DNA of 29,389 bases, taken from NCBI GenBank assembly GCA_018384055.1, contig JAHAZL010000101.1, positions 1 to 29,389 of the forward strand, written 5' to 3'. The position numbers were made by a program, and so were the translations under genes. Below the pieces are notes generated by a model. The model saw nothing but the letters and a program-made list of their open reading frames with translations. It did no database searches and was not told the DNA's origin. Positions 7,668-15,405 of this stretch are shown in pieces. The DNA is from Treponema sp. (GTDB lineage Bacteria; Spirochaetota; Spirochaetia; Treponematales; Treponemataceae). How positions within the stretch are numbered: position 1 is the first letter of the stretch; each line of letters begins with the position of its first letter.

Positions 7668-8991
7668 ATTTTTTTGTTAGATTCAAAGAATCCAAAATCG
7701 AAACCAAAGATTCCACATCACCTGGCACCAGGCAAGATTTTCCAACATTTACCGGATTGAAAGCCTGTGCAACCAAAACATTTTTGTTCGGACATTCCCC
7801 AAGATTATGCATTATGAACTTTTCATCAATAGAAGGATCTTGACGAGCAACAAGAACAACTGCACCGTCACCATCTTCAATGACATCGGCACGCTTTTTT
7901 GCAGCGGCATAGGCAGCAGAAGTTTCCCCGTCGGCATAAACCTTATACTTTATGAAAAGCTCTTTGCAGGCTTCATCCATATTCTGTTCTGAAACCGTAG
8001 CAGGGAAAACAAAACTTCTTATCATAAGCGAGTTTGCATTGAACACCTGTTCCAATCGTTCGATGTTGGAAGGACTTGCAGGATCAGCGGCAATTCTTTC
8101 CTTTAGTGGAACGATGCTGTCTGTCACCATGCAGTTTCCAGATGCGTCCTGTGTAAGCATTGGAGTGGAAGGCACGATGAACCCATTTACAGGCAAGGCA
8201 AATCTCCATCCATAAAGTCCTGAAATAAGGTTTCCATAGTTTCCTGCAGAAAATGCGTAGTAGATGTCACCGTTTACTTTCTTCTTGAGTCTGCTGAATG
8301 CATAAGTATAGAAGAAAGCCTGTGGTAAAAGTCTTCCGATGTTTGCCGTATTTGCAACGGTAAGGTGAAATTTTTCCACCAGTTCGCGGTTTGAAAAAAT
8401 TTTGCGGACCAAATTCCGGCAGTCCTCGATGGTTCCGTCAACTTCAATAGGATAAATGTTTCCGCCATTCCAGACAAAATCACTTTCCACAATTCCACGG
8501 AGGCTTCCCTTAGGACTTACAAGAACCGACTTTAAAAGTTTTTTGTCCCTCATTGCCTTTGCCATACAGGCACCAAGTTCACCTGTAGTAGCATCAAGGA
8601 GGATTGCCTTTTCACCGTCCAGCTGAAGAATTGTTTCCAAAGCTGCAGTAAGGTATGAAACGCCATAGTCCTTGAAAGTTCCCGTATCCCCGTTATAGAG
8701 TTCAAGCATAAAAAGATTTTCATCCAGCTGCTTGAAAACAGGATCTTTCTTAAAAGCACGGGTTGCTATTGTTTCACATATAATTGGACTGAATTCATCG
8801 TTAACCATTGCAGATGTAAGAGAACCTGCAAGGGATGAAAAAGATGTATTTTCATCTGCGTAGAGAATCCAGCGTCGAAGGTCCGCCATGTCATACGGAA
8901 CATACAGACCTCCGTCAGAAGGCATGCAGTCAAGAACTGCCTTCTTGAATCCCGCTTTATTTTCAGCATTACGAGTGCTGTAAAATTTCAT
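7666..8991 (-). CDS. Threonine synthase-like PLP enzyme with divergent motifs
   Basis: This 441-residue protein aligns along its length with threonine synthase (O-phosphohomoserine to threonine, PLP-dependent). It has the N-terminal start (M-K-F-Y-S-T-R-N), Lys107 in T-F-K-D-Y-G as the PLP lysine, a D-C-R/V-R-K-I-F segment near 190, N-T-A-N-I-G-R-L-L-P-Q and A-G-N-Y-G-N. Several family motifs are altered: H-G-P-T is N-G-D-T, A-T-S-G-D-T-G is A-T-T-G-E-L-G, T-G-N-F-G-N is A-G-N-Y-G-N, and the A-T-N-x-N-D loop is V-P-S-T. It could be a lineage-specific threonine synthase or a homologue with another substrate. AGAGGGG lies before the start. It follows the histidine fusion gene by 48 bp, probably in one operon. 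Confidence 0.8.
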   Translation of the reverse strand: MKFYSTRNAENKAGFKKAVLDCMPSDGGLYVPYDMADLRRWILYADENTSFSSLAGSLTSAMVNDEFSPIICETIATRAFKKDPVFKQLDENLFMLELYNGDTGTFKDYGVSYLTAALETILQLDGEKAILLDATTGELGACMAKAMRDKKLLKSVLVSPKGSLRGIVESDFVWNGGNIYPIEVDGTIEDCRNLVRKIFSNRELVEKFHLTVANTANIGRLLPQAFFYTYAFSRLKKKVNGDIYYAFSAGNYGNLISGLYGWRFALPVNGFIVPSTPMLTQDASGNCMVTDSIVPLKERIAADPASPSNIERLEQVFNANSLMIRSFVFPATVSEQNMDEACKELFIKYKVYADGETSAAYAAAKKRADVIEDGDGAVVLVARQDPSIDEKFIMHNLGECPNKNVLVAQAFNPVNVGKSCLVPGDVESLVSILDSLNLTKK

Positions 8992-9039
8992 TGATCTATT
9001 CCCCTCTCTAGTTCAACTTGTTTATACAAAACCGGATTT

Positions 9040-10338
9040 TTATTTCTTATGGCGGCGGTCAAGCTCGTTGTAAACATCCTGCCAGGTTACGCCTTCCTTG
9101 TACATAAGAACACTTACAAAGTAAAGGAGGTCAGCTGCTTCCCAGATAACTTCATCCTTGCCTTCTGCCTCACAGATTTCTTCTGCTTCTTCCTCTACCT
9201 TTTCGCGAACTCTCTTGTCATTGAGGGTTGCCGTGTAGCTACCAGGACGAGGATTTGCAAAGCGTTCTGAAATGGTTGCATACAGGCGTTCCATTGAACT
9301 TCTTTCATCTGGTTCTGCACCAAAGCAAGTGAAGCTTCCTGTGTGGCATGCACCACCGTGAGGAATAACTGTAGCAAGGATTGTATCCCTGTCGCAGTCA
9401 ACGCGCATCTTTACAACTTCAAGGAAATGGCCGCTTGTTTCACCCTTTGTCCAGAGTACATTTCTTGTACGGCTGAAGAACGTAAGCTTGCCTGTATCAA
9501 AAGTCTTTGCAATTGCTTCCTTGTTTGAAAATCCCATCATTAGGACTTCCCCGTTAACGCTCTGAGCAATTACAGGAATCATTCCGTTTGTCTTTTCCCA
9601 GTCAAGGCAAGCCATGAAGCTGTCCTTGAGAGAAACGGTGCCAGTGTAGAGGGCCATTCCGAGCTGAACATCACACCCAAGTTTTTCGAGTTCTGCAATC
9701 TGTTCAAGACTGTTTACTCCGCCTGCTGCAACAACACGGCACTTTACGGCATCCCTAAGCTGACGGCACATATCCATGTCTGTTCCCTCCATGCAGCCTT
9801 CCTTTTCAACACATGTAAAAAGAAGTTCAGAAGCATAGTTTTCAGCTTCCTTTGCACCTTCAATAAGGGAAATGTTTGCTGTTTCTGTCCAACCCCTGAG
9901 GGCAATTTTCCCATTGATTGCATCAACAGAAATGATTACGCGCTGCTTACCAATTGCAGCCACAAGTTCTTCAAGGAAAGCAACATTAAGGATAGGATCG
10001 CTTTCTGCCTTGCGGTCTGCATTCCAGGCTGCCGAACCAACGATAACCTTTTCTGCACCAAGGGAAATCAATTCCTTTGCTTTCTTTACATCGCGGATTC
10101 CTCCGCCAACGCGAACATTACCTTTTCTAAGGAGTGATTTTAAAAGTTCAGTATTTGGTGTATTGCCTTTTGCATCTGTATTTCTTAATGCCTGGTCAAG
10201 GTCGATAATTGCAACTTCTCCATACTTGTTGAAGTCATTGATCAAAGAATCAGCATCATCACGCTGAAGAACAAGATCCTTACCATTTTTCAACTGGACA
10301 ACATGTCCGTCTTTCATATCAATCGAAGCTATTACCAT
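9040..10338 (-). CDS. HisA-HisI-HisE fusion (histidine biosynthesis)
   Basis: One 432-residue chain carries three consecutive enzymes. Residues 1 to about 248 are a HisA-type barrel (ProFAR isomerase): Asp7 in A-S-I-D-M-K-D-G, V-G-G-G-I-R at 77-82 and the second Asp139 in V-D-A-I-N-G-K. Residues about 250-345 are HisI, phosphoribosyl-AMP cyclohydrolase: W-T-K-G-E-T-S-G-H at 296-304 and zinc-ligand cysteines 315, 331 and 338. Residues about 346-432 are HisE, phosphoribosyl-ATP pyrophosphohydrolase: the E-E-x-x-E cluster near 383-390 and E-A-A-D-L-L-Y at 400-406. Together these are steps 2, 3 and 4 of the pathway, from PR-ATP to PRFAR. HisIE fusions are common, but HisA on the same chain is not. 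No other his gene is in the window. Confidence 0.93.
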   Translation of the reverse strand: MVIASIDMKDGHVVQLKNGKDLVLQRDDADSLINDFNKYGEVAIIDLDQALRNTDAKGNTPNTELLKSLLRKGNVRVGGGIRDVKKAKELISLGAEKVIVGSAAWNADRKAESDPILNVAFLEELVAAIGKQRVIISVDAINGKIALRGWTETANISLIEGAKEAENYASELLFTCVEKEGCMEGTDMDMCRQLRDAVKCRVVAAGGVNSLEQIAELEKLGCDVQLGMALYTGTVSLKDSFMACLDWEKTNGMIPVIAQSVNGEVLMMGFSNKEAIAKTFDTGKLTFFSRTRNVLWTKGETSGHFLEVVKMRVDCDRDTILATVIPHGGACHTGSFTCFGAEPDERSSMERLYATISERFANPRPGSYTATLNDKRVREKVEEEAEEICEAEGKDEVIWEAADLLYFVSVLMYKEGVTWQDVYNELDRRHKK

Positions 10339-10439
10339 AACTTAATTTTATCTAAAATTACCGTTCTTTACAACAAAAAGGGCTGTCTCATCTCCCTCCC
10401 AGGAAACAAACACAGTATAAAATGAACCGTTTCAACAAC

Positions 10440-10491
10440 TTGACCAAAAGTATGAAAATTCGTTAACCTATGAATACTAATGGTTAACCAA
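10440..10491 (+). promoter_or_regulatory. birA promoter with BirA operator over the start codon
   Basis: TTCGTTAACC at 10459-10468 and GGTTAACCAA at 10482-10491 are inverted half sites matching at 9 of 10 positions. The GTTAAC cores are 15 bp apart, as in BirA operators (GTTAAC-N15-GTTAAC type). The right half covers the ATG at 10480 and codons 2-4. TTGACC at 10440-10445 is a good -35, and a -10 would fall at 10463-10469, inside the left half site. Transcription would then start very close to the ATG. No Shine-Dalgarno sequence lies before the ATG. Repression by biotinyl-AMP-bound BirA is family knowledge; the promoter placement is inference. Confidence 0.72.
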
Positions 10492-11430
10492 AAGCAATCG
10501 ACAAAATCACAGATACTTCAAATTTTAAGAACATCTACCTCACCAATCAACGGAGACACCCTTGCAAAAGAAACAGGTGTTTCCCGTGTTGCAGTTTGGA
10601 AAGCAATTCAGTCACTTCAGCTTTCAGGATATAAAATTGACTCTGCAAGAAACGGCTATCAACTTTCAGAAGATTTAGCCGACAGCCTTTACCCTTGGGA
10701 ATTCGGTGTAGGGGAATCTTCCTTTTCTCATTTTGCAGAAACAGACTCAACAATGATTCAGGGACGGTTTGCTGCAGAAGAATGCACTGCAGGAGAATTA
10801 AAAGTAATCACTGCCGACATTCAGCACAAGGGACAGGGACACGCAGACCACAAATGGACAACAACAAAGGGAAGCCTTGCCTGCACCATAGTTTCAAAGG
10901 AATCAATTTCACTTGCAGAAAGCCATAGGTTTGTAATGGCATGCCAGATAGCCTCTGCAAAAGTCCTTGAAAAATCTAGCGGCAGAAAAATCTATGTCCG
11001 ATGGCCGAACGACATCTGGACAGAAAAAGGAAAAGTCGGCGGGATTCTTGACGATGTAAGTGCTACGGGTTCTTTCACAAACTGGATAAATCTGGGGCTG
11101 GGGCTGAATCTTTCGGCAAAACCAAAAATCAGCGGAACCGATTACATTTTTGGCGGAGATAAAAAAATCTTGAGAAAGGATCTGCTTAAGGAAATCATAG
11201 GCAACCTTGAAACTGAATTGCAGCTGGCAAAAGAAAACAGCAGCACTCTTGAAAAACAATGGAATCTATTTTGCCCCGACATAGGCAAAAATTTCAAGGT
11301 AAAGGATTCAGAAAAAACTTACCTGTTCAAGGGAATCAATTCCTACGGATGGGCAATTACAGAAAGCAACGGGCAGGAAAAATCATTTCCTCCATGCACC
11401 ATAAATTTCATAAAACAGGAGAAAAACTAA
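10480..11430 (+). CDS. birA: Bifunctional biotin-protein ligase / biotin operon repressor
   Basis: This 316-residue protein has a winged helix-turn-helix at residues 9-62 (S-R-V-A-V-W-K-A recognition segment) and a class II biotin-protein ligase domain. It makes biotinyl-AMP and attaches biotin to carboxylases, and the holo form represses the biotin operon. Visible motifs are R-W-P-N-D at 174-178 and K-G-K-V-G-G-I-L at 183-190 with likely catalytic Lys185. The biotinyl-AMP loop, usually G-R-G-R/Q-x-G, reads G-Q-G-H-A-D at 118-123, losing the usual arginines and third glycine. The start at 10480 is forced: an in-frame stop lies at 10471-10473 and the HTH begins within 10 residues. It heads a five-gene biotin operon. 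Confidence 0.92.
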   Translation: MVNQKQSTKSQILQILRTSTSPINGDTLAKETGVSRVAVWKAIQSLQLSGYKIDSARNGYQLSEDLADSLYPWEFGVGESSFSHFAETDSTMIQGRFAAEECTAGELKVITADIQHKGQGHADHKWTTTKGSLACTIVSKESISLAESHRFVMACQIASAKVLEKSSGRKIYVRWPNDIWTEKGKVGGILDDVSATGSFTNWINLGLGLNLSAKPKISGTDYIFGGDKKILRKDLLKEIIGNLETELQLAKENSSTLEKQWNLFCPDIGKNFKVKDSEKTYLFKGINSYGWAITESNGQEKSFPPCTINFIKQEKN

Positions 11431-11985
11431 ATGAACTCAAAACTTAAAGGACTTGTACTCAGCGCACTTTTTGCAGCATTGATTTCTGCCGGAAGCTTCC
11501 TCATAATTCCGCTTCCAGGCGGAATTCCAATCGTACTTCAGGACATGATGGCAATGCTCAGCGGCCTTATCCTTGGTCCTGTCTACGGAGCAATTGCAGT
11601 TGCAGTTTTCCTTCTTCTTGGTTCAATGGGACTTCCTGTATTCTCCGGAAAGGCGGGATTTCACATCCTCACTTCATATCCAACCTGTGGATTTCTGTAT
11701 GGATATCTTCTGGCAGCTTTTTTTGGCGGACTTTTCCTTCATATTTTACTCAACAAAAACAAGGAGCATTCAAACATAAAGCAGTACATTGTCATTGCCA
11801 TTGCGGCTTTAGTTGCAACACTCATCTGCTTTGGACTCGGCATTGCAGGCTTTATGCGCGTTACCCACAAGACCGTTGCAGAAAGCGTTCCCCTTGTTGT
11901 TCTTCCCTTCATTCCGGGAAATACAATCAAGCTGATCCTTATGGTTCCGCTTACAAAGAAATTCAGAAAGACAGTTCAGCTCTAA
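11431..11985 (+). CDS. bioY: Biotin ECF transporter substrate-binding membrane protein BioY
   Basis: This 184-residue, strongly hydrophobic protein matches BioY, the biotin-binding S component of ECF transporters, with about six membrane segments. Family features include P-G-G-I-P-I-V-L-Q-D near 29-38, L-S-G-L-I-L-G-P-x-x-G-A near 43-54 and G-L-P-V-F-S-G-x-x-G near 67-76. The start abuts the birA stop (TAA at 11428-11430, ATG at 11431), so translation is probably coupled. The ATPase and T component follow directly, giving a complete dedicated transporter. Confidence 0.95.
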   Translation: MNSKLKGLVLSALFAALISAGSFLIIPLPGGIPIVLQDMMAMLSGLILGPVYGAIAVAVFLLLGSMGLPVFSGKAGFHILTSYPTCGFLYGYLLAAFFGGLFLHILLNKNKEHSNIKQYIVIAIAALVATLICFGLGIAGFMRVTHKTVAESVPLVVLPFIPGNTIKLILMVPLTKKFRKTVQL

Positions 11986-11986
11986 A

Positions 11987-12700
11987 ATGAAAGCAATAGA
12001 AATTAAAGAAGTAACAAAAACTTTTCCCGATAAAACGACTGCCTTGGAAAATGTAAGTTTTTCCATTGAAGAAGGAAACTTTGCCGTCATAGCAGGTTCC
12101 AACGGTTCGGGCAAAAGCGTTCTCATGTCTTTGATTGCAAAGCTGGATATACCTACAAAGGGAACAATAGAAACCAGCAGTCAGGCGGGACTTGTTTTTC
12201 AGGATGCTGACGCACAGATACTCGGCGAAACCTGTGAAGAAGACGTTGCTTTCGGTGCAAAGAATTCGGGTTACAAAAAAGAAGCGCTGAAAGAAAAAAT
12301 AATTCAGACTTTGGAAGCAACCGGATTGCTGTACAAAAAGACAGCAGCCGCAAGAACCATGTCCGGAGGAGAAAAAAGGCGTCTTGCCGTATCAGGCATT
12401 CTTGCCATGGACAGAAACATTTTCATTTTTGACGAACCCTTTGCAAACCTTGACTGGCCCGGAATCAAAAAGACCTGCGGAATTTTAAAGCAGCTAAAAG
12501 ACGAAGGCAAAACCGTTGTTGTCCTTACGCACGAACTTGAAAAAATCCTTGCCATTGCAGACAGGTTCATCATCCTTGATAAAGGCAAAATCCGTTTTGA
12601 TGGAATTCCAACAGAAGGATTAAAGCTTGACCTTGAGCAGTGGAGCATAAGAAATCCACTTAAATACGGAATGAAACTGGAAGATCTCCTATGGCTGTAG
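11987..12700 (+). CDS. bioM: Biotin ECF transporter ATPase (BioM/EcfA type)
   Basis: This 237-residue ABC ATPase energises biotin uptake. Walker A is G-S-N-G-S-G-K-S near residues 37-44, the signature is M-S-G-G-E-K-R-R, and Walker B F-I-F-D-E-P is followed by the D-loop A-N-L-D and the switch histidine in V-L-T-H-E. It resembles CbiO/EcfA proteins. Position between bioY and bioN makes it the dedicated ATPase (a single-ATPase BioMNY unit). It starts 1 bp after the bioY stop and overlaps the next gene by 10 bp. Confidence 0.93.
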   Translation: MKAIEIKEVTKTFPDKTTALENVSFSIEEGNFAVIAGSNGSGKSVLMSLIAKLDIPTKGTIETSSQAGLVFQDADAQILGETCEEDVAFGAKNSGYKKEALKEKIIQTLEATGLLYKKTAAARTMSGGEKRRLAVSGILAMDRNIFIFDEPFANLDWPGIKKTCGILKQLKDEGKTVVVLTHELEKILAIADRFIILDKGKIRFDGIPTEGLKLDLEQWSIRNPLKYGMKLEDLLWL

Positions 12701-13356
12701 CATTATTTTCATACAAGAACAGAGCTTCCCTTTTACATAGGATTCCAGCACTGTTAAAAATACTAATGATGTTTTCCTTCTGCATTTTCTGCTTTATGGA
12801 AACAAGTTACGAACATATCAAGTTGCCTGCCTGTTTTGCCTTTTCATTGATTCTGTTCTTCCTTGCACGCGGCAACTGGATGACTTTAAAATCACTGCCC
12901 TATGTCTTTGTTCTTGGAGCTTTTGTTACTGCATTAAGGATGTTCAATTTTCTTCCAGAATTCTCATTCAACAGAGAAGGTTTTGTTTGGGGAATCCTTT
13001 ACACTGCACGACTTTTCATCACTGCCCTTGCCTGCCAGGTGATTTTTGAAACTACTTCCAGCGCACAGATTTCCGACAGTCTTGAAGAGATTGAGGATAG
13101 GGTTGCTAGAGTCATTCCGCCTGTAAAAAAACTTCATTGCGCATTGCTAATTTCCCTTGCCCTAAATTTCATCCCTCTGGTATTCGAAACATGGGATAAA
13201 GTTCACCTTGCATCAATGGCAAGAAGCCCCAAAAAGAAAAACCTTGTTTCAGCCACAAGCATCCTGCTTTCAGAACTGGAAGCACTTTTATCCTGCCTTA
13301 TCTTTAAGGCAGAAACAAAACGAAAAGCTATTCTAAACAGAGGAAACTATGATTAA
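12691..13356 (+). CDS. bioN: Biotin ECF transporter T component (BioN/EcfT type)
   Basis: This 221-residue membrane protein has four or five hydrophobic segments in its first 120 residues. A cytoplasmic part contains the A-S-M-A-R-S-P segment, corresponding to the Ala-Arg-Gly coupling motif of EcfT/CbiQ proteins that docks on the ATPase. The last position of the motif is Ser rather than Gly. It overlaps bioM by 10 bp and bioB by 8 bp, so the three are translated as a block. It is assigned to biotin by context with bioY. Confidence 0.88.
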   Translation: MAVALFSYKNRASLLHRIPALLKILMMFSFCIFCFMETSYEHIKLPACFAFSLILFFLARGNWMTLKSLPYVFVLGAFVTALRMFNFLPEFSFNREGFVWGILYTARLFITALACQVIFETTSSAQISDSLEEIEDRVARVIPPVKKLHCALLISLALNFIPLVFETWDKVHLASMARSPKKKNLVSATSILLSELEALLSCLIFKAETKRKAILNRGNYD

Positions 13357-14317
13357 CATAATTAAAGAAAAGATCATCAAGGAAAACTACAGGATAACAA
13401 AGGAAGAAGCCCTTGCACTTTTTAACTATCCGCTGGAAGAACTTGCAAAGGCCGCAAACGAAATACGGCTTGCCTGTGCTCCAAAAACGACAAGCGTATG
13501 TTCAATTATAAGTGCAAGACAGGGGAAATGCGGAGAAAACTGCAAGTACTGCGCGCAGAGTGTCCACTGGAAAACCAGCTGCACAAGCCATCCTATGATA
13601 AAGCCAGAGGATGCAATTCCGCAGTGCAAAAAAGCCATTGAAAACAGAGTTTCACGCCTTTCACTTGTAACAAGCGGAGTAGGACTAAAAGGAAGAGAAT
13701 TCGACCAGGCTCTGGAATGCTACAAAAAAATCATCAGGGAAACTGACGGCAAACTTTTGCTTTGTGCTTCCCACGGAATCATTTCCTACGAACAGATGGT
13801 TCAGCTTAAGGAAGCAGGAGTCGTAAGATACCACCACAATGTGGAAACAAGCAAAAATTATTTTTCTAAAATCTGCACGACACACACCTACCAAGACAGA
13901 ATCGAAACAATTAAAAACGCAAAGAAAGCGGGCCTAGAAATCTGTTCCGGCGGAATCATAGGCATGGGAGAAACCATCGAAGACAGAATTGACCTTGCCA
14001 TGACAATCCGCAACCTTGAAGTTCAGTCTGTGCCTGTAAACATCCTGAACCCGATTCCAGGAACACCCCTTGAAAACATTGAAAAAATTTCCAAGGAAGA
14101 AGCGTTGAAGACCATCGCAGTATTCCGCTTCATAATGCCGTCACAGTTCATCCGTTGTGCAGCAGGAAGAAAATCCCTTGGTGAAAACGGACGCGATGCA
14201 TTTTTAAGCGGAGCCAACGCCCTCATCAGCGGAGATTTTCTTACAGTAGAAGGAAGCACCAACAAGGAAGACCTTGAAATGCTTGAAGAGCTTGGGCTTG
14301 AAATAGAAAAATTCTAA
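13349..14317 (+). CDS. bioB: Biotin synthase (radical SAM)
   Basis: This 322-residue protein is BioB, which inserts sulfur into dethiobiotin using SAM radicals. The 4Fe-4S motif C-G-E-N-C-K-Y-C-A-Q-S begins near residue 62. Further conserved segments are S-G-V-G-L-K-G-R-E, Y-H-H-N-V-E-T-S, G-G-I-I-G-M-G-E and N-I-L-N-P-I-P-G-T-P-L-E. Length is normal and no key residue is missing. AGAGG precedes the start, which lies inside bioN. With bioY-M-N but no bioA, bioC, bioD or bioF in view, it probably converts imported dethiobiotin. Genes for earlier steps could lie elsewhere on the chromosome. Confidence 0.96.
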   Translation: MINIIKEKIIKENYRITKEEALALFNYPLEELAKAANEIRLACAPKTTSVCSIISARQGKCGENCKYCAQSVHWKTSCTSHPMIKPEDAIPQCKKAIENRVSRLSLVTSGVGLKGREFDQALECYKKIIRETDGKLLLCASHGIISYEQMVQLKEAGVVRYHHNVETSKNYFSKICTTHTYQDRIETIKNAKKAGLEICSGGIIGMGETIEDRIDLAMTIRNLEVQSVPVNILNPIPGTPLENIEKISKEEALKTIAVFRFIMPSQFIRCAAGRKSLGENGRDAFLSGANALISGDFLTVEGSTNKEDLEMLEELGLEIEKF

Positions 14318-14340
14318 CATAAACATTCAAGCGCAAAAAA

Positions 14341-14995
14341 ATGTCGGGCGCATTCATAATAATCGGTCTGAGAACTTTCATAGGCCTGAAAAACAAGGCA
14401 TACAAAAAACATTCCGACTGAAGATTTGGCGGGCGAAGTTTTAAGGGCATTGAAACTGCAGAACTCAGCTCTGGGAATAAATGCACAAATGGTAATTGCC
14501 GGAAACTGCACAAGCGGAGGCGGATACCTCGCACGGCTTGCCTTCCAGTTCATTCCTGAATCATTCTGTGAAAATTCAATGATAATGAGCGCAGACGAGA
14601 CATGCAGAAAAAATGGATTCACTGCAGAAGATTTAATTGCACTCGCTGTGGAAAGTCACAAAAATGCTGCGAAATTCATAGAAGTGATAAGTCCCCTTAC
14701 GCTACCTGTAGTTGGACTTGAAAAAGGACGAAGGAATAAGGCATTCAATTTCTCAAAAGATTATTGAAAGGCTACCGCCTGTTCTTCCCGACGGAATCAT
14801 AAACGCAGCCATCGGCTGCCTTTTCAACAACGGTTCTGCTTTTATTATCCCTGCAGATGAAGCCACTGCAAAAAAACAATAGTAACCCTCCATCTGATGA
14901 AGACCCTTGAACATTTTGACGAACACTATGGAATAGCGTCGGTTCCTTCAGCAGGCGAAATTGCAAGTGCCATTCTTTTAGAGAGGATTAAATGA
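14341..14995 (+). pseudogene. Broken thiolase (acetyl-CoA acetyltransferase family) gene
   Basis: Joining three frames rebuilds a degraded thiolase. The first piece starts at ATG 14341 (M-S-G-A-F-I-I-I-G-L-R-T) and stops at the TGA near 14419. A frame change continues as T-E-D-L-A-G-E-V-L-R-A-L and runs past S-A-D-E-T-C-R-K-N-G-F-T-A-E-D to a third frame with D-E-G-I-R-H-S-I-S near 14727 and L-P-P-V-L-P-D-G. Two stops near 14881 are followed by a last piece, T-L-E-H-F-D-E-H-Y-G-I-A, ending at TGA 14993-14995. These match the N-terminus, the spacer and the P-V-F-x-x-D-G segment of thiolases. The nucleophile Cys and C-terminal G-H-P regions appear deleted. It follows bioB by 23 bp and may once have been part of the operon. 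Confidence 0.72.
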
Positions 14996-15206
14996 AAGAA
15001 CTTCACATAATTCGACAGGATAGCCAAAGCTACATTTCAGGACAAAAAAAACTGGACTGATTTTTTTTCGGAGAAAAATAAACTATTTTCAATCATATTT
15101 GACTAATTCTGTTTTTGACGAAATCCCTCCCGTTTTCATTCCTCAAAAATACATGCACCATGAAAAACTTTCAAGAAACGAAAGCGAGAAAATTTGCCTG
15201 AGGTAA
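14992..15206 (+). pseudogene. Remnant of a gene once coupled to the thiolase
   Basis: An ATG at 14992 overlaps the thiolase stop as ATGA. The frame runs 22 codons (M-K-E-L-H-I-I-R-Q-D start) to a stop at 15058-15060. Another frame then continues through F-D-E-I-P-P-V-F-I-P-Q-K near 15115-15150 to a TAA at 15204-15206. The ATGA overlap and protein-like stretches suggest a former gene in the same operon. I do not recognise the family. Confidence 0.35.
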
Positions 15207-15216
15207 TCCCTGGAAT

Positions 15217-15405
15217 TCAATCCAATGGAATTTCCTGACCGTTGATGACAACTTTATTTCCACTGCCATTGGAAATATCTACTGTCACATCAGAACCTGC
15301 ATCCATATCAATCTTTTTTTTCATTGACTGTGACTGTTGATTTTGGAGACCGCTTTGAATTACAGCCCGAAAACATAATGACTGCCAGAATTGAAACTAA
15401 AGTTG
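15217..15405 (-). pseudogene. Remnant of a small lipoprotein gene
   Basis: Read on the minus strand, a signal-peptide-like segment L-V-S-I-L-A-V-I-M-F-S-G-C-N-S with a lipobox (F-S-G-C) begins at the end of recR, near 15400. It is followed by about 15 residues to a stop next to an A8 run. Changing that run by one base joins it to K-I-D-M-D-A-G-S-D-V-T-V-D-I-S and ends G-Q-E-I-P-L-D at the stop 15217-15219. No start codon precedes the signal segment, although GGAAGG lies upstream, so the 5' end looks lost as well. Function unknown. Confidence 0.45.
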
